Shown in pieces: positions 33,832-48,800 of a DNA stretch of 64,000 nucleotides. Position 1 is the stretch's first letter; each line of letters starts with the position of its first letter. Origin of the DNA: Heliopora coerulea. Lineage: Eukaryota > Cnidaria > Anthozoa > Scleralcyonacea > Helioporidae. The stretch covers positions 434,001 through 498,000 of the forward strand of contig JASJOG010000117.1 of the NCBI GenBank assembly GCA_030142905.1, read 5' to 3'. Both the position numbers and the translations under genes were made by a program. The notes under the pieces were generated by a model. The model searched no databases and was not told the origin of the DNA. It saw only the letters and a list, made by a program, of their open reading frames with translations.

Positions 33832-36800
33832 TCTTGTGTATATATGCATCTTGTATATATATGCATCTTGTATATATATGCATATATGTGTGTATATATA
33901 CATATACACACATATATACACACACACAAATTGTAAGAAAGACCTGGAACTATATAATGAGAATAATAGCTAATAATAATAATAATAAAATGTATTGTGG
34001 ACTCCAGCAAACTGTACAAACAACATACATGTGATGAATATATGATGAAACTGACCAACCATATCTGAAGTGAACAAATGTGTCTCATCTTGTAAGAGTA
34101 CCATTTCATTTTGACACCCTACAGAGAATTGTGCATTTTTCTTTCTTAAGTGTGGATAATTTTTTTTTTTGATGAAAGAGAAACAATCATTATGTACCCA
34201 TATGACCTGTAAAAGGACAAAATAGATGGTAGCAGATAAATTCTAATGTTATGGTGAAACTGTAATTATTCTACCTAACCAAGCATAAAAAACATGTGAT
34301 GATTGGGGAGGCAGATAGCTAAGTCACTTTACATTTAGAAGAAAATCAGGTTAGAAGTTGTCATACTGTAGTTTACATTACAGATAGGTTAGTGTTTTTC
34401 CTGATGTGGAGACAGACCCTGTTTGTCATTCATCTGTTGTGTTTTTATTGTTCATAACTTGAGAAAGCAAGGAAAAAAACAAAAACTAGGGTGTTTCCAT
34501 GCTTGTAGACAAAATCATACCTATTTACAACAAAGCAACAAGTCACTCTACTCTGCTTCAGTTATAATTTAAAACTTGTGATTATCAGTAACAGCACCAG
34601 ATTTTCCAGTTGTTTTTTTGGGGGGAAGAGGGAACATAGGGCAATGGGATTTTTAGAGGAGGCAGCCTCCCTGGAAAATACTCTATGCAAAGCTCAGAGT
34701 TGAAAAATAAAAATTATCAGGGTAATGGGATATTCAGCTTCCATGACTCCTACATACACCTGTATAAAATAACATAACATTGTAAAAATATCCCTCTTTT
34801 CCATTCAACATGTATTTTCCATTAATAAATATGTAGGAAATAAGAAATACAAATCTTACACTTTCAATACAAACTTTTTTGTTGGGTGCAAAGGGCTGGG
34901 GGGCAAAAATTTTGTCAGGGGGAAATACCCTCCCATTTTCTGCCTTAGAACTGCCACTGGTGACCATTTGTCTGCTACCCAATACAGATGTGAAGACCTT
35001 GTTTAGTTTTGATAACTTGACCCATTAAAGGTAAAGTTGTAAAGTGCCTTTATTTATACTGAATAACCCTATCAGCTACCTAACTTGCTCTCCCTAGAGG
35101 TCCAATAAGGGCCATCCCTCATGGGTTCAGTGTTACTATAGGAGGAAACTGGAGTACCTGGAGAAAACCTGCAATGCTTGGTAGAGTCAAACTGGACAAC
35201 ACTCTTCTCACATAGGACAAAAGTAACTTAAATCAGGTAACTGCACGGACCCGGAATCGAACCCTAGTCACAGTGGCAAGAGACACGTGCACTACCACTG
35301 TGCCACCATTATCCCCTATTAAGGATGTTGTTCTGGCTTATGCCAGATAATTACATCCATCAAAACGTGGTACCGGCCCATTTGTTGGTTGAAGTCGTCG
35401 TCTCCATCAGTGCAGGGTTTTCAAACTGTGGGTAGCCACCCAAAAGTGGGCTGGTACCTACGTCCGTGAGCGTCGCGGGAGCAAACAGAGGTCGAGTGGA
35501 CGGGGGCGGGGTTGGATGATCCGGCAAAGGGTAACTTCATTTCGCTCATCAAGAAAACATTCATCTGACCTGACCAACAGATTCTTTAGCTCATTTGGCA
35601 GCATATTGCACTGTAAATAGGAGGTTGCAGGTTACAATGGTAGCTGCGACCAAGAAGAGTTTTTGTAGGTTTATGTTGTGGGGAGGGGGGGGGGGGTAGG
35701 TCGTTCATGTTAGTGTTACCAAACGGTCTACCATAACCAACATGTACCGATTCTCCCGGGTTCAAAACATTTATTTTTTTGAGATTGCAACTTGGTGCTA
35801 CGGAATAACATGAAGTGTGAATCTTATGATGAACCTACTGTACACTGCTAAAATCAACTAGAAAAGTTGAGTTGAGCGGGGTTCCAACTCGCGTCTTCAG
35901 ATTTCCGGACCGGAGCTCTACAAATTGAACTATCGCGTGGACTGGGTATTGCGTAAATATGTATTGCGTAGATTCAACACTCCAGATAACAGTTTGAAAA
36001 AAAGAATATAATTAAATCACAAAGAAACTAAATTTAATAAGTATAATACGAAACATACTCCGAATAGTAGTGACATCTTGAAACTCAAGATTTGAGTGTA
36101 AACAATTAAGACGAGACTATAATGTTGTAGTAATATTTCTAATTTATTTCAAATTCATCTTTAGACTAACTAAAAAACCAAACTAGGTCTTCATATACAA
36201 GCAAGCAATGCTTGTATATAAAGATGTAGGTTGGTTTTGCATATTTAGTCTGAAGATGAATTTGTAATAAATTCGAAATGTTACTACGACATTATAGTTG
36301 AGTCTTGTTTTCACTCAAATCTTGAATTTCAAGATGTCACTCTTATTCGGAGTATGTTTCGTATTGAACTAAATTTAAAATAACTAGAAATATATACCCC
36401 CCAGAAACATTCATTTTTACTGTGTTATTTCTAGTGATGGATACATCATCACACTAAGTGAATTTAATCGCTATTCATTTATAGGGGTTTCCCTGTTTCA
36501 AGCAACACGGGCGTTGCTGTTTGTTTTCCAAGAGGAAGCTGATAAAGAGGTATACATTTTCTAAATCGCAAATTTCAAATGAGAGGTTGACTTTGTGCAA
36601 GTTAAGAGCCATCTTTGTGATACGATTGCTGCATATGATGTTCCCCCTTATCTGACAAATGTATTTAAAGCTCCATGTTTACTGACTGTTTGGGAGATGT
36701 AAGCCTTTTGAATCAGAAGTATTTTGTATCGGATTTACATGCAGCTGGCGATTAAACATTAATTAATTTTGGATATCGTCATGTATTGTTAATGAGTTTG

Positions 36801-39800
36801 ACCAATACTGTTTACAACCGAGTGCCTGTTCTGTATTGGGATGTATGGACCGGATGCGAAGGCAAGTGTTTTTACATCCAGATGCAGACACGTGTTTGAA
36901 AATTACTTCGAAAATTCACAAAACGTTCTGCTACATAGTGTTATCTCTGTAAAATTGGCTAAAAAGGACTATATGCTTACGAGGGATACTCCCTGTATAT
37001 AAGTGATAGAGAACTGATGTTTTATTGATCAGTCTACATCAGGTGAAGACAATTTTTAAATGTCAGAACGATATACATTAAGACCTTAAAGTTGATCGTC
37101 CGGACGCTCCAAAATTTCCTTCAACTAATGTAAACTCCATTTTCATCTGGCTGAATGTATATTCAGTTTGTTTTGTTAGTCAGTATTATTATATAGTTAT
37201 TTGTATTTTATAGTTTAATGTAATATTTAAAAAAACGCGTTAATAATTCACGAAGAAAACACAAAAGGTTTGGCTCCTAATTAGTATTCTATAAATCGCA
37301 TACAGAATACTAATTAGAATTATGAACTTTTCTCTTCGATTTTCTACATTAAAATTTACTGAAACGTCAGAATAATCGCTAAACATGGCCATATAAATGT
37401 ATTCCTATCTTAAGAAAGATCTACTACGGCTCGCCTTGTAAATTGCATACAGATCGGCCGCTCATATTGTATGTATTACTTAAAAACTGGGTAGAAGTGT
37501 TTTGTCAAATTTAAAGTACGAGGCGATACCCGAGTATTTTAGATCCGATAAAGCACGTATTGCGGGTTCTGTTTATGTCTTGTAAAACGTACCTCTTAAT
37601 CTGCGAATTGGTAAAGAAAATTCGAAAATTTCTGTTTTCTAAGTCGAAATCATTTTAGTAGAAACGTGCGTGTCTGTATCATATATAATGACACGACACA
37701 ATTATGATTTTCCTTTGTATTTTTCTCATGAATTGTTAATGTGTTTTATGATAATTTAAATCATATTTACACTCGAGAACACAAGCGAACAAGTCATGAA
37801 ATAAGGTGAACAGCAACATTCGACGACGAAAATCCTGCTAATAATAGGAAAACCCCCCAACCAAAAGTCGTAAAATATATTTCTTATTAAACTCGTTTGC
37901 TCAGTCCGTAATGGAAAGTATTTGCTTTCAGTCTTTTCGCAGACAGTTTCCCATAGGGACCTCGCTGTCGGTTAATAAGTATTTACAATTCTACAACTGA
38001 AATAGTATGCTAGTGGGGAATCATTTACAGTCAATATGTGCATCTTCATAGTTGAAAAGAACATAAAAAAAAACTGATATAGGGATCTGTAGTTCTTAGC
38101 TACTGACTGAAAGAGGAATAGTGTTATGCAACGAATTGGCAAGCTCCAAAAATTGAAATTAAACGAGCAAATCGCCCTTATTGTAACTTGATACTGAAAA
38201 AAGTGTCGTGTTTGCATCCAATTTTTCATTTTACAGAAACTAAAATAAATGATTACAACAGAACAATTTACCGAGAATTTTAGTGAATTTCCATCACAAA
38301 ATGACTCATGGCCAGAAATTTGGAACAGTGCCCTGATAAGCATGCGCACTATTGTATAAATGGTCTCTAAAAATGGTGGAGATCAACAGTAATTTACATA
38401 AGAGTTGAGTTTTAATGACCCATAATTCTTATACTATAAAAAAATGTACATTTGCCAACGTCTAGAAATATTTTGGGGGCTATAACGTATAATTGTTGCG
38501 AATCTTATTATAATACACCCTTTGCAAGTTGGTTCCTTTTTCCATACAAAATAACGCAACATTTCCTCATACGAGGTCTGTTAAACACGCAAAATATGCA
38601 ATCAGACCTTATTTCATTGAGAAATTGTCCCGACGTTTCCATAAATTTTCCAATTTGCCAACGTCCTATTACGAAGTTTAGCGTTTTGGCTATTGATTTA
38701 GACCATTTACAATACATTACAGCTGCAAAAAGATGGTTCCTTTTTCTTTTAAAGTTAGGTACATTAGCGAAATCGAAATACAAGCACCAATTGATTGGCG
38801 ACCGACCATAAAACGTGCGATATAACTTCAAAGTTTGAAGAAATATTTTCGAACTACCCTGTTGCCATGTTTTTATTTTTCCTACTACCGCTGTACAGTT
38901 TACTTACGTATTCAAAAGCATGTCGGACATTGCTCCAAAAGGGTCTGATTTGCAATTTAAATTGTCAATTTAAAGTTTTTCTGTTGACTATATCGCCAAG
39001 TCAAACTCTTGAAATGTACTCTTTGCTGTGGATATTCTTTATCCTTTGCTACGAACCTGGTTTGATAGAGTAAGTGACAAAAATACAACGCCAACTGTTC
39101 ACAGTTCTGATGAAGAACGAGACCACTGCTCCAATACTGAAGATGGGAAGTTAAGTTATTGTGATTTGTTAGAGATTTGTATTCCAAAAGCTGTATTCTC
39201 CCTTAGTAAAGATGTGGAAGTAAGGCGAGAAATAAATGAGTCATTGCGAAAACGAGCTTTGTCAGTAAAAGATTGGTACAAACGCCGTTTTTACTTGAAG
39301 ATTATGCAAGCGCTAACCCTACAGACGCGCCCTTTAAGTCGTCCGCTGACTGTCCCGAATTTCTGGCCATGTTCAGGTTGAAACTTAGTTCAGATGGACA
39401 CGTACTGTATTATAGAAAACTGAATTACTTCCATAAACATACCATATATTTATTGCCATGAGTTTATAAATTCTTAAATGAAAGAATTTGTTTTTCCTTT
39501 ACATGTTCAGCATCTGCCACATCTTTATCGGAAATATTTTTAAGCACTTTTTCCGTGAAACTGTTCGAATTTGTCTACTCCAAATTTTTCATGGTTATTT
39601 TTAAAGTTTTCTATCTTGACGTGAATCTGGAGCTTACAATTGGCGACATTTCGAGAGAATCCTCTCCCATTTCCGGAGAATCTTCCCCCATTCTGAATGT
39701 GTAAGGGTCTATGATGTTATTTTCTACTAAAATTTTGAATATTTAATTAACAGAGGTTTCATTTGCTATGCAAGAATTTATTGGAAAGCATGGATGAGAA

Positions 39801-42800
39801 AAATCCAAAGGTAAGTAGTCAAATAGACACTTTTTTATTCCGTTCAGCGAAAGTATTACATTAATATTGTTCACAACTCTATGGCGAGCACATGTTGGTA
39901 ACGAACAAAACATTGCCAGGGTTTGAGCCACTTATCCCTTTAACACTTAAATGTGTTCTCTTTTGTTATTTGTCCTCTTTTTGTTTTTCTTTTGTTTTCT
40001 AACTTGTTATTTTGTCCTTTGGTGTTTGATATAACGGACACTGGACGTTAAAGGGTTAACCATATTATTTTACAGTGTATAGTGTGCGGCATCTAATGTT
40101 AGAGCTAAACTTCTGGACATTGTGTTGGAATGGTTCAACCAACGATCAGCCGCCAAGCCAAGGATTCACCCGACGAGATGGCTTTAGTTAAGCTTGGAGT
40201 ACGAGTGCCACCTCCATGCTCTTTCCGCAGAAGTTTCGCTTCTAACTGCAATTTAAATGCACTATGATCGAGAAAACGTTCCTGCATTTTCACCAGAACC
40301 CTGTGTATCAAAGTCGGTGTGACCAAGTCCGCACTCTGTAATTTTTTTACCGTAGACAATACTACGTATACTCTGTGTATACATCGTGTCAACATTTACT
40401 ATCTGTGAAATCGTGAGTTGATGAGAGCTATTCGTTCATAAACCATTCACGTTATCCCTTCTTTTTTAGTTGTGGTATATCTATCCTGCTCTCACCAAGG
40501 ATTGGGTTCTTCCATGGATTGCGCAACTGAAAAAAATTCTCGTAATTTGCTGTCATTATCTTGGAAAGCTTCAGGTTTGTTGAACAGTACTCAAAATTCT
40601 GGCCATTTTTTTCTAAAGATCATTGTTTTTTATAATACTGTACCTCGACGTTCCACAAACTGCTGGTTGGGGCTCAAATGTGGGTCGCGGAAAATATTTG
40701 GCGGATTCAGAATATCGAAAAAATTGCCGAAATTGACCTTGTTAGAAACTTATCGAAACAAAAACAAGGACAGCTGATTGACCTTACTTCAGATGAAGAA
40801 CTGAAAAGAGAATTTGAACAAAACTCGTTAACAGAATTTTGAATACGTGAAGAAGCAGGACAGCAATTTTGTTCCTATTTATTTTATCTATTCCGTCAAG
40901 GTGGGTCGCGCTCACTGATCTGAAAAATAGGACTGGGTTGAGCAACTATTGTTCAAAAAGTGAAGCCGGAAGTAAGCCGTGGCAGCCATACTGGAGTGAC
41001 CACTTTTCAAGGTGCGCCGTATATTTTATGTAGGTTACATCGGAGAAGTTGGAAAAAAACTTAAACTTGTGTAGGTTCTTGGCGTATAATTGTCAAATTT
41101 TAAGTGAAAACATGCCGAGGAGAGACAACAGCCTTTAAAATTGTCCAATTTTCTTTAAAATTACTGATTTTCCCATGATAAATAATCGACTATTGAGCAA
41201 CGAGTGATCGTGTTGGTGGCGTGTACTGCACTTCGAGATCTACCGCACAGTCTACATACTGTGGAGGCCAGAGATTTTTTCTTTTACAGTGCCCGGTTTT
41301 ATGGATGGAAAAGGCCGTGGTTGTTTGGCGTTCCCAAGCCACAAAATTTTGATAGATTCAAGGTTTCATGGGCCACATCTAGACAGCAAGCTGCCAATTG
41401 AAGATTCCTGGGCTGTACTATGACATGTAATTTATTAAACTGGTCTCCAGTATGCTAAAGCAATTTATTAACAGTTTTACCACAATTCACAGGTGGCTGT
41501 TTCAGTTATGCTTGTTTCATTAATATTTGGATTTTTAAACTTTGATGAACCTTTAAATGAACTGCTCTACACAGTCATTTGAAACAGGAAAATGTTTCTC
41601 AGGATAAGAATTACATTTGGTAAAAAATCTTTGTACTTTGCACATATTTGCAATATAATGATTTAATGCCATTGCTTTAGCAATTTTTAAAGAAATATAC
41701 CATTAAAATAGATTTTGATGGTATTTGAGGCAAATTTTGCTTTGATAACACTTGCCACTTAAAGGTGTCTAAAGGTTTAGTTATAAGAAGTAATTTTAAT
41801 TTTTCAATGCAGTTGTGCTGAAACTGTTTTGCTGTTGATCTATGAAACGAATTGTACAAGTTCAATTCAAATATACACAATAAAAGCAACCAACCACCTT
41901 GTTCTAACTGATGTTGCATTTTGGTTTGTGAGAAAAGTAGCTCATTCAGAGGGGTGCCATGAATTTGACATTTAACTAAGGGTGAAGATATTTTTTAGCG
42001 AGTTTGTAAAGTTTAAGTTTTTCTTCTGTTAATGTTAATTCTTGAAGTGCCATAGTTCTTTCCTCAAACTGTGTAAGTTGTTCACTTGTTAAAGCAGGAC
42101 TATTGGTGGAATGTCTACTGAACTGTCATCAAGTGGGATAGGTCCATCCCAGTCAGTATCATACTTGTCAGTTACTTCAGTAGAGTTGATACCTTCTTCA
42201 GATGTCATCAATGAACCTTGGACCCAAAGCTGAAGGGGTGTATAGTTGTTTGCTGTGGACATGGGATGTCTCAACCAGGCCGCAGACCATTCATCCAAAC
42301 AATGGTTTATGTGATGAAGGAATACATAATGTAAGCACTATAAGTTATTCTCTGCTTAATACTCCAAGATATTCAGATCCGCCATTAATGAAAACAGATT
42401 GTGGCAATTGTTTAAAACATCCTTAAATACATCCCACCAGAGGTGTTCAATTTGTTGATTGTGCATGCTCTTACCCACAAGAGCTGACCCCTTACCTGGA
42501 CCACAAGTGTTTAACTTATTCTTGACAACATCCACATTTTCAGTTCCTTAACAACATCACACCTGGTTCTGGAGGGCAATCCCCAGTTTTATACTGCTTT
42601 TATGAAATTTTAGAATACTGTGGCAGCTTCATTGTTAGCATTGCAGGGTAAATACACAGTTGTGAAGCCATCCTCACACCCGTGAACAACAAAACACCAT
42701 TTGACAAGTTTATGATTGCCATCAAAATGCCAGAGTCCAAGTGGCCTTGTTCCGTTGTATATACATCTAATTGTCGTGCACCATCAAGTAGCCACTCCCT

Positions 42801-45800
42801 GGGGATCAACTCATGAAAGAGCTTCTCTCGTATGATGTCTGATGATGAACATACCCCTTGAGCCAAGGTGTCCCATCAACATTTTTAATCCACATTTTGG
42901 ATTTGTTCTTTTAGTTGCTCTCACTATGTCATCTAATTATCTTGTATTTATGAGTAAAGGGAATGCACTGAAAGAACGTATTCTTGCATTTGTCATTTTA
43001 CAGTCCATGAACTCACATGAAGTAGCTCTGAAATTGAACGGATACTAAACTTGGCTTTCACAAGCATTGCAAGCTGTTCCTTGCTAACTGCATACTCTGG
43101 TCTACCTGGTTATCCAGTGAAAACAGCATTTTCTCTGATGTTCATCCCTGAGCATTCTAAAATTGACCATGCACTGCTCAACAAATTGAATATTTCTTCT
43201 GGTATTCTTGTCAAGGAGTCTAAGACAATGACAAGCTTCTGAATTTCTTGAAGCTCTTCTGCTATGTCGAAATTATCAGCACTATGAACACTAGAAACAA
43301 TCTCCCTTAATTTGGATGTTATTACGTCTTTCAACTCGGCAGTGAAATCTGTCAGCATGTTTGTTTGTCTTTCTGCTCCGCTCAACGTACCAGCTACTCA
43401 CACGCACATGAAATTTTGCTAGGTGATGATAATAGTACAACACTGCATAATAATGTCACAGTGCATAATAATATTGAAACAGTGCCTAATAATAACAAAT
43501 CGGTACAAATAATGAAACATTGCACAATAATAACGGAACAGTGTGTACCAATACAAACCAATGCTTTATAATAAAGAAACAGCGCATAATAATTACAAAT
43601 CAAGAGTGCATAATACTAACAAAGCAGTGTATAATAATAAGAAAGAAATGCAAATTAATAACTAGACATTGCATGATCATGATGAACTTGGGAATAATAA
43701 TAACGAAAAACTGTATAATAATGAACCGGTAGATGAAAACGAAACATAGTAGTTTTGACGGTAATGACACCCCGTACTTACCAGTGAAATGTCCGTGAAA
43801 ATTTTCTTTCTAACCTGGATTCTTCATCGTCAGATCCCTCACTACCACTTTGGGATGTGTTGTCGTTTCCTTTCACATTTTTTCTTCGTTTACTACAGCC
43901 CTACGTACGAGTTTCCTCATTTTCATAATAGCCTTACAACAACGTTACCGAGAAAGTGGTCACTCCAATATGGCGCAGATTGAATTTTGCGGGCTTCATT
44001 TTCTCCCGCACTCCAACCCCTGGGTTGCTCTATCTAGTCCTATTTTTCAGATCAGTGGTCGCGCTACACATGAAAAAATTACTTTCTGGGTCGCCGGCAA
44101 AAAAAAATTGTGGACCGTTGCTTTACATGCTTCTTAAAGTCGGAAGAAGCTTTGGGAACTAACATTCATCATTTTGAAAATGTTCAGAATATATATACTT
44201 ACCTTATATATAAGATTTGTTTGGAAGAATCCCAATTAATGCTCAGTCTTTTCCTATTGCGGCAACAAGTACGAGCTTCTAAGCTTTGAATTTCGTGGGA
44301 GCTGCTCTCTTGGATTTCATGTCGCCACTTGGTTGCATGGTTGCTCGTAACATTTTCACGTTGCTTTTCTTCGAAGGAGGTATCGCATTTTAACAACGAA
44401 ACATTGTATCTTCATTAATGAAAATAGTCTTGCTATTTTTTGCTTTATTGAAAAAATTAGAAAAATCTTTTGCACGAGGTTGCTCTGCGACCTCCTATGC
44501 TGGCTAGCAAGTTTTCTTTTTCTATTTTCATTTTTGTCCCGTCATTCAGAAATCTGGCGCCCCTGGAACACGCACTTCTTGCAATCGTTATTGGAGATGT
44601 TCAACCGATAAAGGTGCTTACATACTAAAACCTCATGCTCACTTATTTCTGTTTCCTCTTTTACAGCCGACCGCTGGGAATGATATTAAGCTCATCAGCA
44701 TCTATCTAAGCATGGTAATGTACCTGGCCTTTGTCACGTATACATAATAATGGCTTTGATATTCATTCCAGACACTGTCTGAATTTCTTATAGGATTTTC
44801 CTACCTTCCTTAATCCCAACATAAATTGTCAAACTTTACAAAACCCAGTCTTTATCCTCATCCATATACTTATCGTAAGATATTCCAAATTTTCCTTACC
44901 TTAACCTTTATCATAATGGTAACCCTAAATCCTGCAAAAACTCACAGTATTCATAATTTTCGTAACCTTCGCCTCAATCCTAAACAGGAAATAATTCTGC
45001 TCAAACATCTGAAATACCCTAACTCTGAAAAAAAACCTCTAAAATATAAATAAAGAAATTTCAAGCAATATGATGGATTTAACCGATAGCCGATATTTGA
45101 ATATCACGAATGCTTTCCAATTTTCTTCTGCTGATTTACGCAATGACTCACAGAGTTGCTAGTTTCTTCCTACCTTTATTTCTGTCACAGCTTTCTAGAC
45201 ACTTATAAGTGAACAGTTTGTTGATATTGACGTAGTTTTTTCTTTAAATTATTCTTACCAAACAATTTCTTTCTGAAATAACCATTGTTGTCCCTACTTT
45301 CAGATTGCTAAATTTACGGATTATACTGCTTGGAACTTGTCTTCTATTAAAGGAGGTAATTGGACTCGTAATTTTGTTCGCCTACTGTTTACCCTGGCAA
45401 AGAAGCTGCCAACGTGTTGCTTTGATAAATTATAAATTTATTTGGGAACGTTCGTCATGCATTAAAGAGCAACAATTTCCTTTTTTTCCTATGAGTCCCA
45501 GAGGGGCATCCTTCTGGTAACGTGATTATTATAGCGTTTTCCGTGCCTTAACTGATCGAGATGAATCGCTTATCTGGTCATATCATATCGTACAAGATAA
45601 TTATAACATTCTCGGAAGTTTCAAAATCACAGCTTCTCGATTTGTTAATGTTATCGACGAAAGGATTTATTATGTTATTTATGTTATTCATGAAAGAATA
45701 TACATTTTAAAAAAGACAAACCAATTTGCAACTAAATTCAGAGTAAAATTTTCTTGAGGCAATAAAGATGTAAGGATTTTGTTAATGTAACAGCTAAACC

Positions 45801-48800
45801 GGACCTTTTGACGGTGTTGAGGCCTTCGATACAATAAATTAAGTATAGTATTTTCCCTTCAATTATTCTTTGTTTCTCTCTGATAATCAACTCTGATATT
45901 TCACTGAAGCACTTAGGCTTCTAAATAAAGTTGGACGATACTGGAATTGAAATATCGGTATTCGACACTCCAAAAATATCGCGATATACTAGTATATCGT
46001 TTCAATTTCCAGTCATTGTGCAAACACAATTGACTCCAGATGAGTCTAAAGGCTCGGGGGTATTCTACAATTTACCGCTGAACAATTATCCACTGAGATA
46101 GAGTCTGATAGTGGGGCATTATTTACGGCAAGAAAAATATCCTCATACACCACCTGCCGACATGGGGATAAATAATTGTTGAGGTATAAGCCAAACAAGT
46201 AAAATGGCAAGGTCGAATTTTTTATTATTAGTCCGTCCCCAGAGTACCTTTTACATTTTCATTATTCTACGCCTTTACCGAGATCATTTTTAAGTTCCCG
46301 TCAAAACATTAACGCCGTAAACGTTGACAGCCATCGGTTGTTTTAATGTCAAACTTTTGACTGGAGTTGAAAGCGTTTACGAAGAGTTAAAATTTGGTTC
46401 AGAGTTCACTCACACTCATTCTCTCATACTTTATTTCAACACATGCTATTTTACCTATTAATACATCAAAATAAAATACCAGTGTTCTTCCAATAGTCCG
46501 TGGTTTATAAAAGAAATCGTCCTTTACCAAGTATATGTACTATAAACAAATAGATTAATGAATCAATAGCTACCTAAAGACTATATACAATTTTACATGA
46601 AAAAGATTTTCGTTGAATCATCAGGAAGTAACTTAATTTTATTTTTAAAATTTCGCAAATTTTCGGATGCCTTGATTTCATCTGGTAATCTGTTCCAAAT
46701 CAAAGAGCCTCTAAAGCCAAACGATTTTTTCATAAAGTTTGTGTTTGGCTTTGGTACGGTAAAACTATATTGAGATCGTCGAGTATTATAATTATGTATT
46801 TTGTTAACAATTGTAAAAATCTCTGATAGATAATTTGTTACTAATTTTCTATTAACTTTGTATAAATGACAATTGCCGCATTCTCCGTTGGTTAAGATCT
46901 TGAATATTTAATGTACTTAATATATCTACTGTTCGGGCTTATCAATCAAAAAACTCTACTCTGTAATCGCTGGAGTTTTTGAGATAAACTGTACCGCCCG
47001 TCACTTTGTTGAACGTTCAAATACATACATCAATTGTTTTCTTTGTCGAAATCGTCACAGCTTCTTAAATACTCTCAGATAATTATTAATCAAGGTTGTG
47101 AATGTTGTGCATTAATACATATGCGAGTCTTGGAGACATGACAGACTACGTGTTTTTGTCAAGCTCGAATCCTCAAATCCCCAGAAACACTTGTGTTGTA
47201 TTAACGAATAACATTCGTAGTGTCATTAAGACGGTCAGTTACGTACACGAATTTGCGTCGACATTCGTGTGGTGTTTTACAGGAGACGCCTGGAAGCCAA
47301 GTCTAAAACTGTTGTGTGATAGTTTATTGGTTCATCTTGAAAAGAACGAGTTTTATCCTACTTTCAGGGTAAGAGTTTGTTTTTTCTTCAGATTTTGTGT
47401 TAAAGTTTCATTAAATCAGTTTACATCGGCTGTTTTTTGAGTGATTTCATTACTTCAATGCTACAAGAGCGTTTGGTTGAAAGCCCTCTCCTTGTTTTTT
47501 GACATTCTTTTCAGGGTACTGTGCAGATCTAACAAACTTCCTTGTGCCTGACCAGTAGAAGCTGTGTTTCAACTCCGTTACATGAATTAGTCAGAAAACA
47601 GCTTAAAATCGACATATCTGATTTTATTGTCAAATAGACTTCAACGGTTCCATATAAAATCGACCGTCACCGGGAAACGCTTATTTTAGTTATTTAGGAC
47701 CTGCTTGCACCTGCAGTTTTTATTGATGAAAGTGTCCTTTGGTCAAATTGCGTAATGATGTAAACAGCTTTCGATGACTTGGGTAAAAAGGCTTGAACAA
47801 TGCAGACGATGTAATGTGTAGTACTGTACGGATTCAACTGTTTTCTTTGTACCTGATCTGTGAATGCTGTACTTCAAATCCGTTACTTTAATTATGCAAA
47901 GTTTTAAAGCAGTTTAGATGTAGAGAATAACACGTGGCCGTGCGGCATAGCCTCGAGTGGCAGACCAAATTGAACACGAGAAGATAAACTCATTATCTCC
48001 AGACGTCCATGTGTTATTTTGTTTATTTTATAAACACTAACGTACAATCTAAAATGAGGATCAGTCATCTGGAAAGTTTTTGTCTGCTTTTGCTCTGAAA
48101 AAGCTCTTTTTGTTCCAAGAAAATGAACGTCTGACCAACAAACTTAGGTCCACAAACCGCCACCGAGATGCGAATTATAAAACATTGGATCTGATTGACC
48201 TAATAAAATATCTCACGCGGCATTTCATTGGATTGTTGAGCCAACATCTTTACATACAAAAATATCGTATCTTTACATGTAAAAATATCGCACCTTTCAC
48301 GCGTGGTAAAATACGATTTTTCTCAGTGGCCGAAAATGTTGCGTCACACTAAAGTTTATGAATTAAATTACTGAATCTAATATTATTGTCATGGGATTTA
48401 CTGGATGCCATACGGAGTCGTTAAATACATTGAAAGCCTCTTGTCAGTTGAGACCGGCTTACAGCAGCCGTTTTTATTGATGAAAGTGTACTATGGACAA
48501 TAGTGTACTATAGATCAATAAAAACGGCTGCTGTAATCCTGTAAAAATTTCACTGTTGGTGAAATTGAATGATGATACAAACAGCTTTCAAAGACTTAGG
48601 TTGATCTATAATATGATCAACGTCGAAGATGTTCAATTTTCTATTAGCGTGATCACATTCGTTATATTTAACGTACTTGATATAATTTTTAATTCGGTTT
48701 TGGATTTGGGTATTTTTTGTATCCAGGAACTGTCATTAAATGGACTTGGCCGACGTGAACTAACGCTGAGATCCACTCAACTTGCTGCTATTATAACTTT

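Larger units (their letters stand above)
40913..44057 (-). mobile_element. Integrase-type DNA transposon, 3145 bp
   Basis: The ends are inverted repeats: CACTGATCTGAAAAATAGGA from 40913 and the same 20-mer on the other strand from 44057. Similarity continues about 110 bases inward (ACTGGAGTGACCACTTT at 40990-41010 against AAGTGGTCACTCCAATAT at 43963-43980). The flanks are an exact octamer, GTCGCGCT, at 40905-40912 and 44058-44065. Inside is a frameshifted rve-type DDE integrase gene on the minus strand plus a minisatellite at its 5' side. It interrupts UBE3B intron 6. The superfamily is not certain: the 8-bp target duplication fits hAT or P, the protein fits an IS3EU-like or other integrase-derived group. 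Confidence 0.88.

Noticed and set aside
33661..34109. Tyr/Ile-rich ORFs on both strands
   Set aside because: They are translations of the AT/GTAT microsatellite.
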